Below, one piece after another: positions 15,563-26,091 of a stretch of DNA of 64,000 nucleotides (position 1 is its first letter; each line of letters begins with the position of its first letter). The notes beneath the pieces were generated by a model, which saw only the letters and a list, made by a program, of their open reading frames with translations, did not search any database and was not told the DNA's origin. Origin of the DNA: Pseudolabrys taiwanensis (GTDB taxonomy: Bacteria > Pseudomonadota > Alphaproteobacteria > Rhizobiales > Xanthobacteraceae); assembly GCF_003367395.1 (NCBI RefSeq), contig NZ_CP031417.1, positions 248,001-312,000 on the forward strand, in the 5' to 3' direction. Made by a program: the position numbers and the translations under genes.

Positions 15563-16636
15563 GTGTCACGCGCCATCCCCTTCGCATCTTTTGTCTCACG
15601 CCTCGCCGCCGTCGCCGTGCGCGCGGCGTTTCCGTCTCTCCTGGCGGCGTTCGCCGTTACAGCGGCCGCGCCATCGGCGCAGGCGGCGGATCTCGTGCCG
15701 TTCAAGGTGGTGCTCAATTTCCAAGCAGATGGTGCACTGAACGGCTTCTATCACGCGCTGGCCAAGGGCTATTACCGCGACGCCGGGCTCGACGTGACGC
15801 TCGATCATTCGAACGGCTCGGCCGATGCCATCGCGCGCGCGGCCGGCGGCCTCTACGACGTCGCGGTCGGCGACATCGCGACGCTCACCGAATTCACGCT
15901 GAAGAATCCGGACACCGCGCCGCGCGCCGTGTTCCTGCTCTACAACCGCTCGCCGCAGGCGGTCATTTCGCTGAAGAAGAGCGGCATCGCCAAGCCCGCC
16001 GATCTTGCCGGCCGCGTGCTCGGCGTCGGCGCGGCGGATGCGCCGTCGCGCATGTTCCCGGCTTTCGCCAATCTGGCCGGCGTCGATGTGTCGAAGATCG
16101 AACGGCGGCAGATCGCGCCGCGCGTGCGCGAATCCATGCTGATGGGCGGGCAGGTGGATGCCGTCACCGGCTTCGACTCCACCGTGTTCTTCAACCTGAA
16201 GAACAACGGCGTGAAATTCGATGAGGTGAACTTCATCTATTACGGCGACTACGGGCTCGACGTGTACGGCAACGCGATTCTGGCGAGCCGTGCGGCGCTG
16301 CGCGACAAGGCCGATCTCGTGCGCAAGTTCGTCGCCGCGTCGGCGCGCGGCTGGCGCGAAGCCATCGCCGATCCGCAAGGGACCATCATGGCGATGCGCA
16401 AGTTCAACGAAGTCGCGCCGCTCGAAAACGAAACCGAGCGTCTCGCGTGGGTCGGCCGCCGGCTGATCGCGCCGCCGGCCACGAAAGAGCAGGGCATCGG
16501 CTATTACGATAAGGCGCGGCTCGCGCTCAATCTCAAGCAGATCTCGCAGGCCTTCGGGCTCGACAAGGTGCTCACCGTCGAGGACATCTACGACGACCGC
16601 TTCCTGCCGCCGCGCGAGGAGCGGCTGGTGAAGTAG
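15563..16636 (+). CDS. ABC transporter substrate-binding protein, NMT1/THI5 (NitT/TauT) family
   Basis: A 357-aa periplasmic binding protein. A signal peptide is visible (hydrophobic residues about 18-38, then SAQA before ADL). The mature part starts with VPFKVVLNFQADGALNGFYHALAKGYY, the classic NMT1/SsuA-like opening, and has GLDVTLDHSNGSADAIARAA. Such proteins deliver pyrimidine precursors, sulfonates, nitrate or aromatic acids to an ABC permease. No permease or ATPase gene lies next to it, so the partner is elsewhere and the ligand is open. The start is GTG; a palindromic repeat follows the stop. Confidence 0.85.
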   Translation: MSRAIPFASFVSRLAAVAVRAAFPSLLAAFAVTAAAPSAQAADLVPFKVVLNFQADGALNGFYHALAKGYYRDAGLDVTLDHSNGSADAIARAAGGLYDVAVGDIATLTEFTLKNPDTAPRAVFLLYNRSPQAVISLKKSGIAKPADLAGRVLGVGAADAPSRMFPAFANLAGVDVSKIERRQIAPRVRESMLMGGQVDAVTGFDSTVFFNLKNNGVKFDEVNFIYYGDYGLDVYGNAILASRAALRDKADLVRKFVAASARGWREAIADPQGTIMAMRKFNEVAPLENETERLAWVGRRLIAPPATKEQGIGYYDKARLALNLKQISQAFGLDKVLTVEDIYDDRFLPPREERLVK

Positions 16637-16657
16637 GAACGTCAGCCGCAGGCAAAG

Positions 16658-16755
16658 CGTCATCCCGGGTGAGCGAAGCGAGACCCGGGATCCAGTACGC
16701 CGCAGCGTATCGATAGGACACGGCGTACTGGATCCCCGCTTTCGCGGGGACGACA
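16658..16755. repeat. Palindromic intergenic repeat element
   Basis: Contains a perfect 15-bp inverted repeat, GGATCCAGTACGCCG (16688-16702) with CGGCGTACTGGATCC (16721-16735), flanked by CCCGGGT/ACCCGGG and CCCCGCTTTCGCGGGG hairpins. It lies between two convergent genes. The style matches REP-like elements common in Hyphomicrobiales. A shorter relative lies near 57.0 kb. Confidence 0.75.
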
Positions 16756-16787
16756 GCCGAAATCGTACTGCGCCGCCCGCGAGATCG

Positions 16788-17954
16788 TTACTCCGCCGCT
16801 TCGGTTCCTGTCGGATAAAGGCGCCGCACTTCCTCGCGCCGCTGCAGCCACCACGAATAGCGCTGCGGCAGCAGGTCGAGCGGATCGCCGGCCTGCAGCG
16901 TCTGCGCCGCATGCGCCGGCCAGTTCGGATTCCACATCATCTCGCGCGCCAGCGCGATGAGATCGCATTGGCCGGCGGCGAGATAGCCTTCCGCCTGCTG
17001 CGCCTCGGTGATCAGGCCGACGGCCATGGTCGGGATGCCGACGTCCTTCTTGATGCGTTCGGCGAAAGGCACGTGATAGCCCGGCACGCGCGGCACCACC
17101 GCGAGCGTCAAAGGCCCTTCGATGCCGCCGGACGAGCAATCGATCATGTCGACGCCGCGCGCCTTGAGTTCATGCGCGAGCGCCACGGTGTCGTCGAGCG
17201 TCCAGGCGCCGCCTTTGCCGTCGACGCAGGAGGCGCGGAAGAACAGCGGCCGGTCGGCCGGCCAGGCTTCGCGACAGGCTTCGATCAGTTCGAGGCAAAA
17301 GCGCATGCGGGCCGGACGATCGCCGCCATAGCCGTCGGTGCGGTGGTTGGTGATCGGCGAGAGGAACTGCTGGATGATGTAGCCGTGCGCGCCGTGGATC
17401 TCGCAGATGTCGAAGCCGGCATCGAGCGAGCGCTTGCAGGCGTCGACGTGCGCGGCGATGACGCGCTTGATGTCGTCGTGATCCATCTCGATCGGCACCA
17501 TCGCGCCGGGCTTGAACGGAATGGGCGAGGGCGCATAGCCGCGCCAGGGCGCCTTGCCGGCCTTGGCATCGTCCTCCGACAGCGGCGAGAACCCGTCCCA
17601 CGGCGCCTTGGTCGCCACCTTGCGGCCGGCATGGCCGAGCTGGATCGCCGACAGCGCGCCTTGATTGCGCAGGAAGTCGGTGATGCGGCGCCAGGCCTTG
17701 GCCTGCGCATCGGTGTAGATGCCGGGGCAGGAATAGGTCTTGCGCGCCTTCTCCTCGACCGATGTCTCCTCGACGAACACGATGCCGGCGCCGCCCATGG
17801 CGAACTTGCCGAGATGCACGAGGTGCCAGTCGGTCGGCTCGCCGTTGACGGCGGCGTATTGCGACATCGGCGAGACGACGATGCGATTGCGGGCGGTCAG
17901 GCCGCGCAACTTGAGCGGCGTGAAGAGCAGCGGATAGGCGGCAGTGTCGGACAT
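16788..17954 (-). CDS. NADH:flavin oxidoreductase, Old Yellow Enzyme family (YqjM-like)
   Basis: A 388-aa FMN-binding TIM barrel. It begins with LLFTPLKLRGLTARNRIVVSPM, has the Cys-containing SCPGIY loop, the substrate-binding HGAHGYIIQQFLSP motif and an FMN-phosphate segment in the C-terminal third (AVGLITEAQQAEGYLAAG). It reduces the C=C bond of enones or related compounds with NAD(P)H in the cytoplasm. I took the ATG at 17954 because the family N-terminus starts there; the frame extends another 54 codons without a family match. Convergent to the binding protein gene. Confidence 0.9.
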   Translation of the reverse strand: MSDTAAYPLLFTPLKLRGLTARNRIVVSPMSQYAAVNGEPTDWHLVHLGKFAMGGAGIVFVEETSVEEKARKTYSCPGIYTDAQAKAWRRITDFLRNQGALSAIQLGHAGRKVATKAPWDGFSPLSEDDAKAGKAPWRGYAPSPIPFKPGAMVPIEMDHDDIKRVIAAHVDACKRSLDAGFDICEIHGAHGYIIQQFLSPITNHRTDGYGGDRPARMRFCLELIEACREAWPADRPLFFRASCVDGKGGAWTLDDTVALAHELKARGVDMIDCSSGGIEGPLTLAVVPRVPGYHVPFAERIKKDVGIPTMAVGLITEAQQAEGYLAAGQCDLIALAREMMWNPNWPAHAAQTLQAGDPLDLLPQRYSWWLQRREEVRRLYPTGTEAAE

Positions 17955-18221
17955 GTTTTGGGATCGTTCACAGTTGACGCGGTGAAGCAAGAAAGCGGAT
18001 GGGCATGCAAGTATCGGGCAAACGGGCGCGTTGTGCCGCCCGCCGCGCCGAAGAGCCCGGCCGCATTTTTGCATTTCTGCGGCCGTGGCGGTCCGGCAAA
18101 ACCGGCGCCGGCGCAAGCCGGTGCGTCATCCTGTCCCGCGATCTTGCGCCAAGTGACCGTGCCACCGACATTTTCCCCGTCGGGCCATGGCAGACCCCAT
18201 GCGCCCGTTTGAGAGGGAACA

Positions 18222-19190
18222 ATGAACTACTTCCGTACTGCGCTCCTTTTGGCCGGCCTGACCGCCCTGTTCATGGGCGTCGGCTTCCTGATCGGTGGCC
18301 AGAGCGGCATGCTCTTCGCGCTGCTCATGGCCGGCGGCATGAACCTGTTCGCGTACTGGAACGCGGACAAGATGGTGCTGTCGATGCACGGCGCGCAGGA
18401 GGTCGACGCGCGCGCGGCGCCTGACCTTTACGCGATGGTGGCCGAGCTGGCGCGCCGCGCCAATCTGCCGATGCCGCGCGTTTACATCATGGACAACCCG
18501 CAGCCGAATGCCTTCGCGACCGGCCGCAACCCGGAGAACTCGGCGGTCGCCGTCACCACCGGCCTTCTGCGCTCGCTCAACCGCGATGAGATCGCGGGCG
18601 TGATCGCGCACGAGCTCGCGCACATCGCCAACCGCGACACGCTGATCATGACGATCACCGCGACGATCGCCGGCGCTATTTCGATGCTCGGCAATTTCGC
18701 GCTGTTCTCGGGCCTGTCCGGCAACCGCGACAACAATAACGGCCTCGGCGTCATCGGTTCGATCGCGATGATGATCCTGGCGCCGCTCGCCGCCATGCTG
18801 GTGCAGATGGCGATCAGCCGCACGCGCGAATACGCGGCCGACAATCTCGGCGGCCAGATCAGCGGCGAGCCGATGGCGCTTGCCTCCGCGCTCGCCAAGA
18901 TCTCGCAGATGGCGCACGCGGTGCCGAACGAGACGGCGGAAGCGAGCCCGGCGACCGCGCATCTGTTCATCGTCAACCCGCTGTCGGGCGAGCGCATGGA
19001 CAACCTGTTCTCGACCCATCCGGCGACCGAGAATCGCATCGCCGCGCTCCAGCAATTGGCGACGGCCATGGGGCGTTCCTACGCGCGACCCCAGCCGCCG
19101 CGCAGTGCCCCCTGGGGCGGCAGCACGGCCGCGCCGGGCGGTCCCTGGGGCGGCGGTGGCGCGGCTCGCCGCTCCGGGCCGTGGGGCTAG
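18222..19190 (+). CDS. htpX: Membrane zinc metalloprotease HtpX (M48)
   Basis: A 322-aa protein with the HExxH motif HELAH at residues 130-134 and the downstream glutamate in the EYAADN segment. Four hydrophobic segments are visible: two N-terminal (about 7-27 and 30-46) and two after the active site (about 145-165 and 180-200). It degrades misfolded membrane proteins together with FtsH-type quality control. The C-terminal 40 residues are Gly/Pro/Trp-rich and low in complexity. ATG start with GAGGGA 9 nt upstream. A TCGCCCGC/GCGGGCGA hairpin lies just after the stop (19203-19222). Confidence 0.95.
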   Translation: MNYFRTALLLAGLTALFMGVGFLIGGQSGMLFALLMAGGMNLFAYWNADKMVLSMHGAQEVDARAAPDLYAMVAELARRANLPMPRVYIMDNPQPNAFATGRNPENSAVAVTTGLLRSLNRDEIAGVIAHELAHIANRDTLIMTITATIAGAISMLGNFALFSGLSGNRDNNNGLGVIGSIAMMILAPLAAMLVQMAISRTREYAADNLGGQISGEPMALASALAKISQMAHAVPNETAEASPATAHLFIVNPLSGERMDNLFSTHPATENRIAALQQLATAMGRSYARPQPPRSAPWGGSTAAPGGPWGGGGAARRSGPWG

Positions 19191-19400
19191 GGCGCCGTGT
19201 CGTCGCCCGCGTAAGCGGGCGATCCGGTTTCGCTGGCACCGGAGATTGCAGGACGCCCCGCTCGGCCGGGCACGACGGCCGGGAGGCGCCGTCCTCCCTC
19301 GACTCTCGGTGCCCCCGCCGTTAAATAAGCCCCTGAAACATCAAGCCGGATGGGGATTTAGCCCCCACGGGCAGAGGGGGCTCGCGCTAGCGTATTACCG

Positions 19401-22058
19401 ATGAGTGGCGTCAACGACATCCGCAGGACCTTCCTCGATTATTTCGCCCGCAACGGCCACACGCCGCTGCCGTCGTCGTCGCTCGTGCCGCGCAACGACC
19501 CGACCTTGATGTTCACCAATGCCGGCATGGTGCAGTTCAAGAACGTCTTCACCGGTCTCGAAAAGCGCCCTTATTCGCGCGCCGCGACGGCGCAGAAGTG
19601 CGTCCGCGCCGGCGGCAAGCACAACGACCTCGACAATGTCGGCTATACCGCCCGGCATCACACCTTCTTCGAGATGCTCGGCAATTTCTCCTTCGGCGAC
19701 TACTTCAAGGAGAATGCGATCGAGCTCGCCTGGAACCTGATCACCAAGGAATTCGGGCTACCGAAGGACAAGCTCCTGGTCACCGTCTACGCCGATGACG
19801 ACGAGGCGCACGGCCTGTGGAAGAAGATCGCCGGCTTCTCGGACGACAAGATCATCCGCATCGGCACGTCGGACAATTTCTGGCAGATGGGCGACACCGG
19901 TCCGTGCGGCCCATGCTCGGAGATCTTCATCGATCAGGGCCCCGCGTTGCAGGGCGGCCCGCCGGGCTCGCCCGACGAGGACGGCGACCGGTTCCTGGAA
20001 TTCTGGAACCTGGTCTTCATGCAGTTCGAGCAGATCGCGCCCGGCAACCGCCAGCCGCTGCCGCGCCCCTCGATCGACACCGGCATGGGCCTGGAGCGCA
20101 TTTCCGCGATCCTGCAGGGCGTGCACTCGAATTACGACACGGATCTGTTCCGCGCGCTGATCGAGGCGGTGTCGCATGCGATCGGCCGCGGTCCGACGCA
20201 TGAGAACCGCGCGTCCTATCGCGTGATCGCCGATCACCTGCGGGCGTCCTCGTTCCTGGTCGCCGACGGCGTGCTGCCGTCGAACGAAGGCCGCGGCTAC
20301 GTGCTCCGCCGCATCATGCGCCGCGCCATGCGCCACGCCGAACTGCTCGGCGCGAAAGACCCGGTGATGTTCAAGCTGGTGCCGGCGCTGACGCGCGAGA
20401 TGGGCCAGGCCTATCCCGAACTTCTGCGCGCCGAAGCGCTGATCACCGAGACGCTCAAGCTCGAGGAAACGCGTTTCCGCGCCACGCTGGCGAAGGGCCT
20501 GTCGATCCTCGACGAGGCGTCGAAGTCGCTCACCAAGGGCGACATGTTCGACGGCGAGACGGCGTTCACGCTGTACGACACCTATGGCTTCCCGCTCGAT
20601 CTGACGCAGGACGCGCTCAAGTCGCGTGGCATCGGCGTCGACATCGCCTCGTTCACCGACGCCATGGATCGCCAGCGCGCGAAGGCGCGCGCCTCCTGGG
20701 CCGGTTCGGGCGAGGCGGCGCAAGAGGCGGTGTGGTTTGCGCTGCGCGAGAAGTTGGGGGCGACCGAGTTCCTCGGCTACGAGACCGAGAGCGCCGAAGG
20801 CGTCGTCTCGGCCTTGGTGAAGGACGGCAAGGAGGTCGCCGAGCTGAAGAAGGGCGACACCGGCGTCGTCGTCATGAACCAGACGCCGTTCTACGGCGAG
20901 TCCGGCGGCCAGGTCGGCGACACCGGCGAGATGCGCCGCGACGGCGTGCGCCTCACCGTCACCGACACGCAGAAAGAAGCCGGCGATCTGTTCGCGCATA
21001 TCGTCAAGGTGGAAGAGGGCACGGTGAAGGCCGGAGACCCGCTCCTCCTGGAAGTCGATCACGCGCGCCGCACGGCGATCCGCCAGAACCATTCGGCGAC
21101 GCATCTCTTGCACGAGGCGCTGCGCCTCGTGCTCGGCGATCACGTGGCGCAGAAGGGCTCGCTGGTCTCGCCCGACCGGCTGCGCTTCGACATCTCGCAT
21201 CCCAAGCCGATCACGGTCGAGGAGCTGGAGAAGGTCGAGGACATCGCCAACGAGATCGTTTTGCAGAATTCGCCGGTGACGACGCGGCTGATGGCGCAGG
21301 ACGATGCGATCGCATCGGGTGCGCGCGCGTTGTTCGGCGAGAAGTACGGCGATGAAGTTCGTGTCGTCGCGATGGGCGAGCCGAACGGCAATATGATGGG
21401 CTGGTCGGTCGAACTGTGCGGCGGCACGCATGTGAAGCGCACCGGCGACATCGGCCTCATTTCAGTGCTGTCGGACTCCGGCGTTGCCGCCGGCGTGCGC
21501 CGTATCGAGGCGCTCACCGGCAAGGCGGCGCGCAAGTCGGCCAATCACCAGGTGCAGCTGCTCAAGCATGCGGCGGCCGAGATGAAGACGTCGGTGGAAG
21601 AGATGCCGGCGCGTCTCGCGTCTCTGCTCGACGAGCGCAAGAAGCTCGAGCGCGATCTGTCCGACGCCAAGAAGAAGCTGGCGATGGGCGGTGGCGGCAG
21701 CAAGGCCGCTGCGGCCGACGACGTGCGCAGCGTCGGCGATGTGAAGCTGCTGGCGCGCGCCGTGACCGGCATCGAGCTCAAGGACCTGCGCAGCTTGGCC
21801 GATGAGGGCAAGAAGCAGGTCGGCTCCGGCGTCGTCGCCATCGTCGGCCTGTCGGACGACGGCAAGGCCGGCATCGTCGTCGGCGTCACCAACGATCTGA
21901 CGTCGCGCTTCAACGCGGTCGATCTGGTGAAGAAGGGCGCCGAGGCGCTCGGCGGCAAAGGCGGTGGTGGCCGGCCCGACATGGCCCAGGCCGGCGGCCC
22001 GGACGGCTCCAAGGCCGACGCGGCGCTGAAGGCGGTCGAAACCGCGCTGGGCGGTTAA
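19401..22058 (+). CDS. alaS: Alanyl-tRNA synthetase
   Basis: An 885-aa class II synthetase of full length. The aminoacylation core has the motif-1 region [16 protein letters not shown]. The editing domain shows the zinc-binding pattern HSATHLLH and [14 protein letters not shown] coiled coil (about 735-775) leads to the C-terminal DHHA1/oligomerisation domain with [13 protein letters not shown]. It charges tRNA-Ala and clears Ser/Gly mischarging. The recA-htpX-alaS-icd neighbourhood is typical of Bradyrhizobium relatives. ATG at 19401; no obvious internal problem. Confidence 0.98.
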   Translation: MSGVNDIRRTFLDYFARNGHTPLPSSSLVPRNDPTLMFTNAGMVQFKNVFTGLEKRPYSRAATAQKCVRAGGKHNDLDNVGYTARHHTFFEMLGNFSFGDYFKENAIELAWNLITKEFGLPKDKLLVTVYADDDEAHGLWKKIAGFSDDKIIRIGTSDNFWQMGDTGPCGPCSEIFIDQGPALQGGPPGSPDEDGDRFLEFWNLVFMQFEQIAPGNRQPLPRPSIDTGMGLERISAILQGVHSNYDTDLFRALIEAVSHAIGRGPTHENRASYRVIADHLRASSFLVADGVLPSNEGRGYVLRRIMRRAMRHAELLGAKDPVMFKLVPALTREMGQAYPELLRAEALITETLKLEETRFRATLAKGLSILDEASKSLTKGDMFDGETAFTLYDTYGFPLDLTQDALKSRGIGVDIASFTDAMDRQRAKARASWAGSGEAAQEAVWFALREKLGATEFLGYETESAEGVVSALVKDGKEVAELKKGDTGVVVMNQTPFYGESGGQVGDTGEMRRDGVRLTVTDTQKEAGDLFAHIVKVEEGTVKAGDPLLLEVDHARRTAIRQNHSATHLLHEALRLVLGDHVAQKGSLVSPDRLRFDISHPKPITVEELEKVEDIANEIVLQNSPVTTRLMAQDDAIASGARALFGEKYGDEVRVVAMGEPNGNMMGWSVELCGGTHVKRTGDIGLISVLSDSGVAAGVRRIEALTGKAARKSANHQVQLLKHAAAEMKTSVEEMPARLASLLDERKKLERDLSDAKKKLAMGGGGSKAAAADDVRSVGDVKLLARAVTGIELKDLRSLADEGKKQVGSGVVAIVGLSDDGKAGIVVGVTNDLTSRFNAVDLVKKGAEALGGKGGGGRPDMAQAGGPDGSKADAALKAVETALGG

Positions 22059-22136
22059 AAGCGAAAGCGCCAGCCACGATCTCTCTTTCCCTCTCCCGCA
22101 AGGGGCGAGGGGAAGTGTGCAAGTGGCGAAGTCGTG

Positions 22137-22682
22137 CTAAACGCTGCTGACCGCCTCCCGCACAAACTTCACCCGCGTATCGACCGGTGCGCGGGGCACC
22201 TCCACCAATGTGTAGCCGAGCTCGGTATAGACACCGGCCATGGCCGCGTAGGTCCGCTCGGCGACATCCCAGGTCTGCCGCCGCTCGCTGTCGGTTGCAT
22301 AGATCGCGCGCCACGGCGGACAGATGAACACCCGGGCCTGATAGGGATGCGCCCGCGCAGCGCGCCACATCGCCTCCGGGATAGGGATGCCTTCCAGCCG
22401 CAAATAGCCGATGACGTCCGGAATGCCGCGATCGCAGAACACCGGCTGCGGCGCCGTACGCAGCCGCGCGTAGCTCTCGGCGTCGTGCGCGAGCATGGCT
22501 TGTGCAAAGGCGAGCGGGTCGATCCAGGGCAGGGCAGTCCCGCCTTGGGCCTGCTCGGCCCGGATGACGTGCCGCCCGGCTTCCGGCGCGACGGCGAAGC
22601 CGGCATGGGCCAGCGCACCGATCAGGGTGGTTTTGCCGGCGCCCGGGCCGCCAGTCAGGACAAAAAGTTTCGGGGAGCACAT
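22137..22682 (-). CDS. Small P-loop ATPase/kinase-like protein (AAA_28 family)
   Basis: A 181-aa protein. The Walker A motif GGPGAGKTT lies at residues 10-18, a DxxGIPD segment (CDRGIPDVIGYLRL) follows in the middle, and a lid-like WDVAERTYAAMAGVYTELGY near the C-terminus. The family consists of single-domain NTPases predicted to phosphorylate or shuttle small molecules; no substrate is established here. I chose the ATG at 22682 because the P-loop follows at once; the frame runs on upstream into repeat-like intergenic DNA. Convergent to alaS. Confidence 0.8.
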   Translation of the reverse strand: MCSPKLFVLTGGPGAGKTTLIGALAHAGFAVAPEAGRHVIRAEQAQGGTALPWIDPLAFAQAMLAHDAESYARLRTAPQPVFCDRGIPDVIGYLRLEGIPIPEAMWRAARAHPYQARVFICPPWRAIYATDSERRQTWDVAERTYAAMAGVYTELGYTLVEVPRAPVDTRVKFVREAVSSV

Positions 22683-22899
22683 TGCGATATCCAGGCTGTG
22701 TCGGGGAAAAAGTCGCGCGGCAAATTGCAGCGGCGGAACCGTTCTGGCACAGAACGGGATGCCGTTCGGCCCCGCTCCAGCGGGGACCCAAGACCAAGAA
22801 GAAACGGGGGGATTTTTCGCGCGCGTCCCGTCCGCACGGGCGCAGGCGGAAGATGAGGCCGGCGACTTTGTCCGCAATGTGATCATCGGATCCTGACCC

Positions 22900-24648
22900 G
22901 TGCTGCACGCCGAAAATCTCAAAGGCCTGATCGTCTTCCTCGTGGTGGCGGGCGTGATCGTGCCGCTGTTCCACCGTGCCCGGATCGGCACCGTGCTCGG
23001 CTTCCTCATCGCCGGCGTGGTGCTGGGGCCGCACGGGCTTGGCCGGCTCGAGGCGACCCATCCCTGGATCCACTACATCACATTCGACGATCCGCAGCGA
23101 AGCGAGGCGCTGGCGGAGTTCGGCATCATCATTCTGTTGTTTCTGCTCGGGCTGGAGCTGTCGCTGCAACGCTTCTGGCAGTTGCGCCGCTACGTGCTCG
23201 GCATCGGTTTCGCGCAGGTCGTCATCACCACGTCGGCGATCGGGCTGGCCGTGCGCTTTGCCGGCGGCGTGCCGCCCGCGGGCATCGTGCTCGGTCTCTG
23301 CCTCACGCTGTCCTCGACCGCCATCGTGATGCAGATCCTGGCCGAGCAGCATCGCGTCGCGCATCCGGTCGGACGCATCGCGCTGTCGGTGCTGCTGTTC
23401 CAGGACCTGATGGTGGTGCCGATCCTGTTCATCGTCGGCATGCTCGGCGGCGGCGGCGAAGCGCGCGCGAGCAGCATCTACGACCTGATCACGCCCTTTG
23501 CGGGCGCGCTCGCCTCCGTCATCGCCATTATGCTGGCCGGCCGCTTTTTGCTCGGGCCGCTGTTGCGTTCGGTGGTGAAGACCGGCAGCCGCGATCTCAT
23601 CATGGCGCTGGCCTTGCTGATACTGGTCTGCGCCTCGGTAGCGACGGGCCTTGCCGGTTTGTCGGTTGCGCTCGGCGCGTTCCTGGCCGGCCTTCTGCTC
23701 AGCGAAAACGAAGCGCGTCATCACATCGAAGTCGACCTCGAGCCGTTCAAGGGTCTTCTGCTCGGGCTGTTCTTCATCACGGTCGGCACCAATCTCGACC
23801 TGTTCGTCATCGCCCGCGACATCGGCTGGATCCTCCTCGCCGTCGTCGTGCTTTTGGCGGGCAAGGCCCTCATTCTCTACGTCATCGCCCGCGCGTTCGG
23901 CGTGACGCGCACCGTCGCCGCCGAGGTGGCGTTGCTGCTGGCGCAGACGGGCGAGTTCGCCTTCGTCGTGCTCGGCGTCGCGCAGCAGCGCTCGCTGTTG
24001 CCGCAACGGCTTATCGTTGGCGCCATCGCCGTGGTCAGCCTCAGTATGATGCTGACGCCGCTCTGCGCCGCACTCGGACGCCGGTTTGGCGCGAAGCTGG
24101 TGATGGCCGATCACCTCGACGAAGCGCCGGGCCCCGATCAATCCGAAATGGAAAACCATGTCGTGATCGGCGGTTGCGGCCGCGTCGGTCAACTGATCGC
24201 CGAGGCTTTGGAGGCCGAGGGCATCCCGTATGTGTGTCTCGACCTCAATGGCGAGGCGGTTGCCCTGATGCGCAGGCAAGGCCGGCCGGCCTATTTCGGC
24301 GACGCTTGCCGGACCGAACTCCTGGAGAAGGTGGGCGCTCAGCGAGCGCGCGCGTTCGTCGTCACGCTCAACCGTGCGCGCGGGGCCGAGCGGATGGTGG
24401 TCGCCGCGCGGAAGATCAACCGCAGCGCCTTCATCTTCGCGCGCGCCGCCGACCCGACGCATGCGGCCCGGCTGATCAAGCTCGGCGCGTTCGGGGTCAT
24501 TCCCGAGACGGTGGAAGCAGGCCTGCAGCTCGCGGGCCGCTTGATGGAAACACTGGATCTGTCGGACGACACGGTGGCGCGCCGCCTGTCGGATATGCGC
24601 GCGGCCGAAGTCGCCAAGCTCGATCGTGCCGAGGCCGGCGAGGCCTGA
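22900..24648 (+). CDS. Kef-type K+/H+ antiporter with C-terminal TrkA-N (RCK) domain
   Basis: A 582-aa CPA2 antiporter. About 12 membrane segments span residues 8-385, with the conserved FQD motif in LLFQDLMVVP and LFFITVG further on. A TrkA-N NAD-binding domain begins near residue 417 (VVIGGCGRVGQLIAEALEAEG). KefB/KefC proteins release K+ in exchange for H+ under electrophile stress, gated through the RCK domain. GTG start with poor ribosome site. The neighbouring K+ channel gene 86 nt downstream makes this a two-gene potassium module. A glutathione-binding ancillary protein (KefF/G) is not adjacent. Confidence 0.92.
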   Translation: MLHAENLKGLIVFLVVAGVIVPLFHRARIGTVLGFLIAGVVLGPHGLGRLEATHPWIHYITFDDPQRSEALAEFGIIILLFLLGLELSLQRFWQLRRYVLGIGFAQVVITTSAIGLAVRFAGGVPPAGIVLGLCLTLSSTAIVMQILAEQHRVAHPVGRIALSVLLFQDLMVVPILFIVGMLGGGGEARASSIYDLITPFAGALASVIAIMLAGRFLLGPLLRSVVKTGSRDLIMALALLILVCASVATGLAGLSVALGAFLAGLLLSENEARHHIEVDLEPFKGLLLGLFFITVGTNLDLFVIARDIGWILLAVVVLLAGKALILYVIARAFGVTRTVAAEVALLLAQTGEFAFVVLGVAQQRSLLPQRLIVGAIAVVSLSMMLTPLCAALGRRFGAKLVMADHLDEAPGPDQSEMENHVVIGGCGRVGQLIAEALEAEGIPYVCLDLNGEAVALMRRQGRPAYFGDACRTELLEKVGAQRARAFVVTLNRARGAERMVVAARKINRSAFIFARAADPTHAARLIKLGAFGVIPETVEAGLQLAGRLMETLDLSDDTVARRLSDMRAAEVAKLDRAEAGEA

Positions 24649-24734
24649 GCGGCGGATTGATCAAACGCAAGGATCGTCCGGCGTCGCGTCGCGTATAAGA
24701 TCCTCTTTACGCGAACCACAGAGCGACGAACACG

Positions 24735-25970
24735 ATGACGCGCGACCGGGTGAGGGATCTCCGCCGGCGCATCTATCTGATCCTGGAGCAGGGCGGCGTC
24801 GGCGACGGCGCCAGCCGCCTGGTCGACCGGCTGCTGATGGCGGTGATCGTCGTCAACCTCGTCGCCGTCGCGCTCGAATCCGTGCCGGAGTACAGCGAGC
24901 GCTATGGTGTCGTCTTCGGTCTGATCGAAGACGTATCGCTCGTCATCTTCACGGTCGAATATGTATTGCGGCTGTGGGCGGCGCCGGAACATCTGCCTTA
25001 CCATCGCCTCGGCGCAACACGGGCGCGTGTGCGATACGCTTTGAGCGCGGCCGGCCTCGTCGATCTCATCGCCGTGCTGCCGTTCTGGTTCGCCTTCCTC
25101 GTGCCGAGCGAACTGCGGGTACTGCAGGTGTTCCGCATGGTGCGCTTCTTCAAGATCGCGCGCTATTCGCCGGCGATGCGCTCGCTGCTCGACGTGCTCT
25201 ACCGCGAGCGCCGCGCGCTGATCGGCTGCGTCGTCATCACGCTAGGCACGGCGGTGGTCGCGGCGGCGGCCATGCATCTGGCCGAAGCGCGCGTGCAGCC
25301 GGACAAGCTCGGCACCATTCCGCAGGCGCTGTGGTGGGCGATCGTCACGCTCGGCACCATCGGTTATGGCGACGTCGTGCCCATCACGGTGGCTGGCAAG
25401 ATCATCGCCACGGTCACCATCTTTCTCGGGCTAATCATGATGGCGCTGCCGGTCGGCATCATCGCCACGGCCTTCGCCGACGAAATCCATCGTCGCAACT
25501 TCATCGTCACCTGGGGCATGATCGCCCGCGTGCCGTTGTTCACCGAGCTCGACGCGGGAGAAATTGCGGACATCATGGAGCTGCTGCGCGCCGAGGTGGT
25601 CGAGACCGGCGATATCATCGTGCGCGCCGGCGATCCGGCCCATTCGATGTACTTTATCGCCGCCGGTGAAGTGGAGGTGGTGGTCCGCAAGGAGCATCTG
25701 CGGCTCGGTGTCGGCCAGTTCTTCGGCGAGGTGGCGGTGTTGCGCCGCTCGCGCCGCTCCGCGACGGCGACGGCGCTGACGCGCACCAACCTCCTGGTGC
25801 TCGATGCGCAGGACCTGCACGCGCTCATGGAGCGTGACCCGCGCGTCGCCGCGCGCATCAAGGACGTGGTCGAAAAACGGGTCGGCCATGAGATCATCGG
25901 CGCCAAGGGCGATCTCGTGACCGAAGAGATCAAGCGCCACGAGGGCAACATCGAGCCGGCCAAGAAATAG
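24735..25970 (+). CDS. Voltage-gated-type K+ channel with C-terminal cyclic-nucleotide-binding domain
   Basis: A 411-aa six-segment channel. An S4-like helix lies at about residues 127-145 (LRVLQVFRMVRFFKIARYS, with few but regular Arg/Lys), the selectivity filter TIGYGD at 208-213, and a cNMP-binding domain at about 265-390 (GDIIVRAGDPAHSMYFIAAGE, then GQFFGEVAVL and RSATATALT). This is the architecture of the rhizobial MlotiK1 channel, somewhat longer. It should conduct K+ at the inner membrane, opened by cyclic nucleotide. The FGE...R pattern of a working phosphate-binding cassette is present. Confidence 0.92.
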   Translation: MTRDRVRDLRRRIYLILEQGGVGDGASRLVDRLLMAVIVVNLVAVALESVPEYSERYGVVFGLIEDVSLVIFTVEYVLRLWAAPEHLPYHRLGATRARVRYALSAAGLVDLIAVLPFWFAFLVPSELRVLQVFRMVRFFKIARYSPAMRSLLDVLYRERRALIGCVVITLGTAVVAAAAMHLAEARVQPDKLGTIPQALWWAIVTLGTIGYGDVVPITVAGKIIATVTIFLGLIMMALPVGIIATAFADEIHRRNFIVTWGMIARVPLFTELDAGEIADIMELLRAEVVETGDIIVRAGDPAHSMYFIAAGEVEVVVRKEHLRLGVGQFFGEVAVLRRSRRSATATALTRTNLLVLDAQDLHALMERDPRVAARIKDVVEKRVGHEIIGAKGDLVTEEIKRHEGNIEPAKK

Positions 25971-26041
25971 GGGAGGCTCCGCAGCGCTGTATCGCCGAAA
26001 GCGCGTCGAGCGCGCCGGTGCCATGTTGGACCGAAAAACAA

Positions 26042-26069
26042 AAAGGGCGCGGCGGCGGCCGCGCCCTTT
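26042..26069 (-). terminator. Intrinsic terminator of icd (usable in both directions)
   Basis: AAAGGGCGCGG (26042-26052) pairs perfectly with CCGCGCCCTTT (26059-26069). On the minus strand the stem is followed by TTTTTGTTTTTC. It lies 23 nt beyond the icd stop and between two convergent genes, so it may also end the channel transcript. Confidence 0.85.
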
Positions 26070-26091
26070 CGGCTTCGGTTCGTAAGCGGCT

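Noticed and set aside
21910..24462. 850-codon open frame on the minus strand opposite alaS and the Kef gene
   Set aside because: It is antisense to two clear genes, has the Arg/His/Gln-rich composition of GC-rich shadow frames and no domain.
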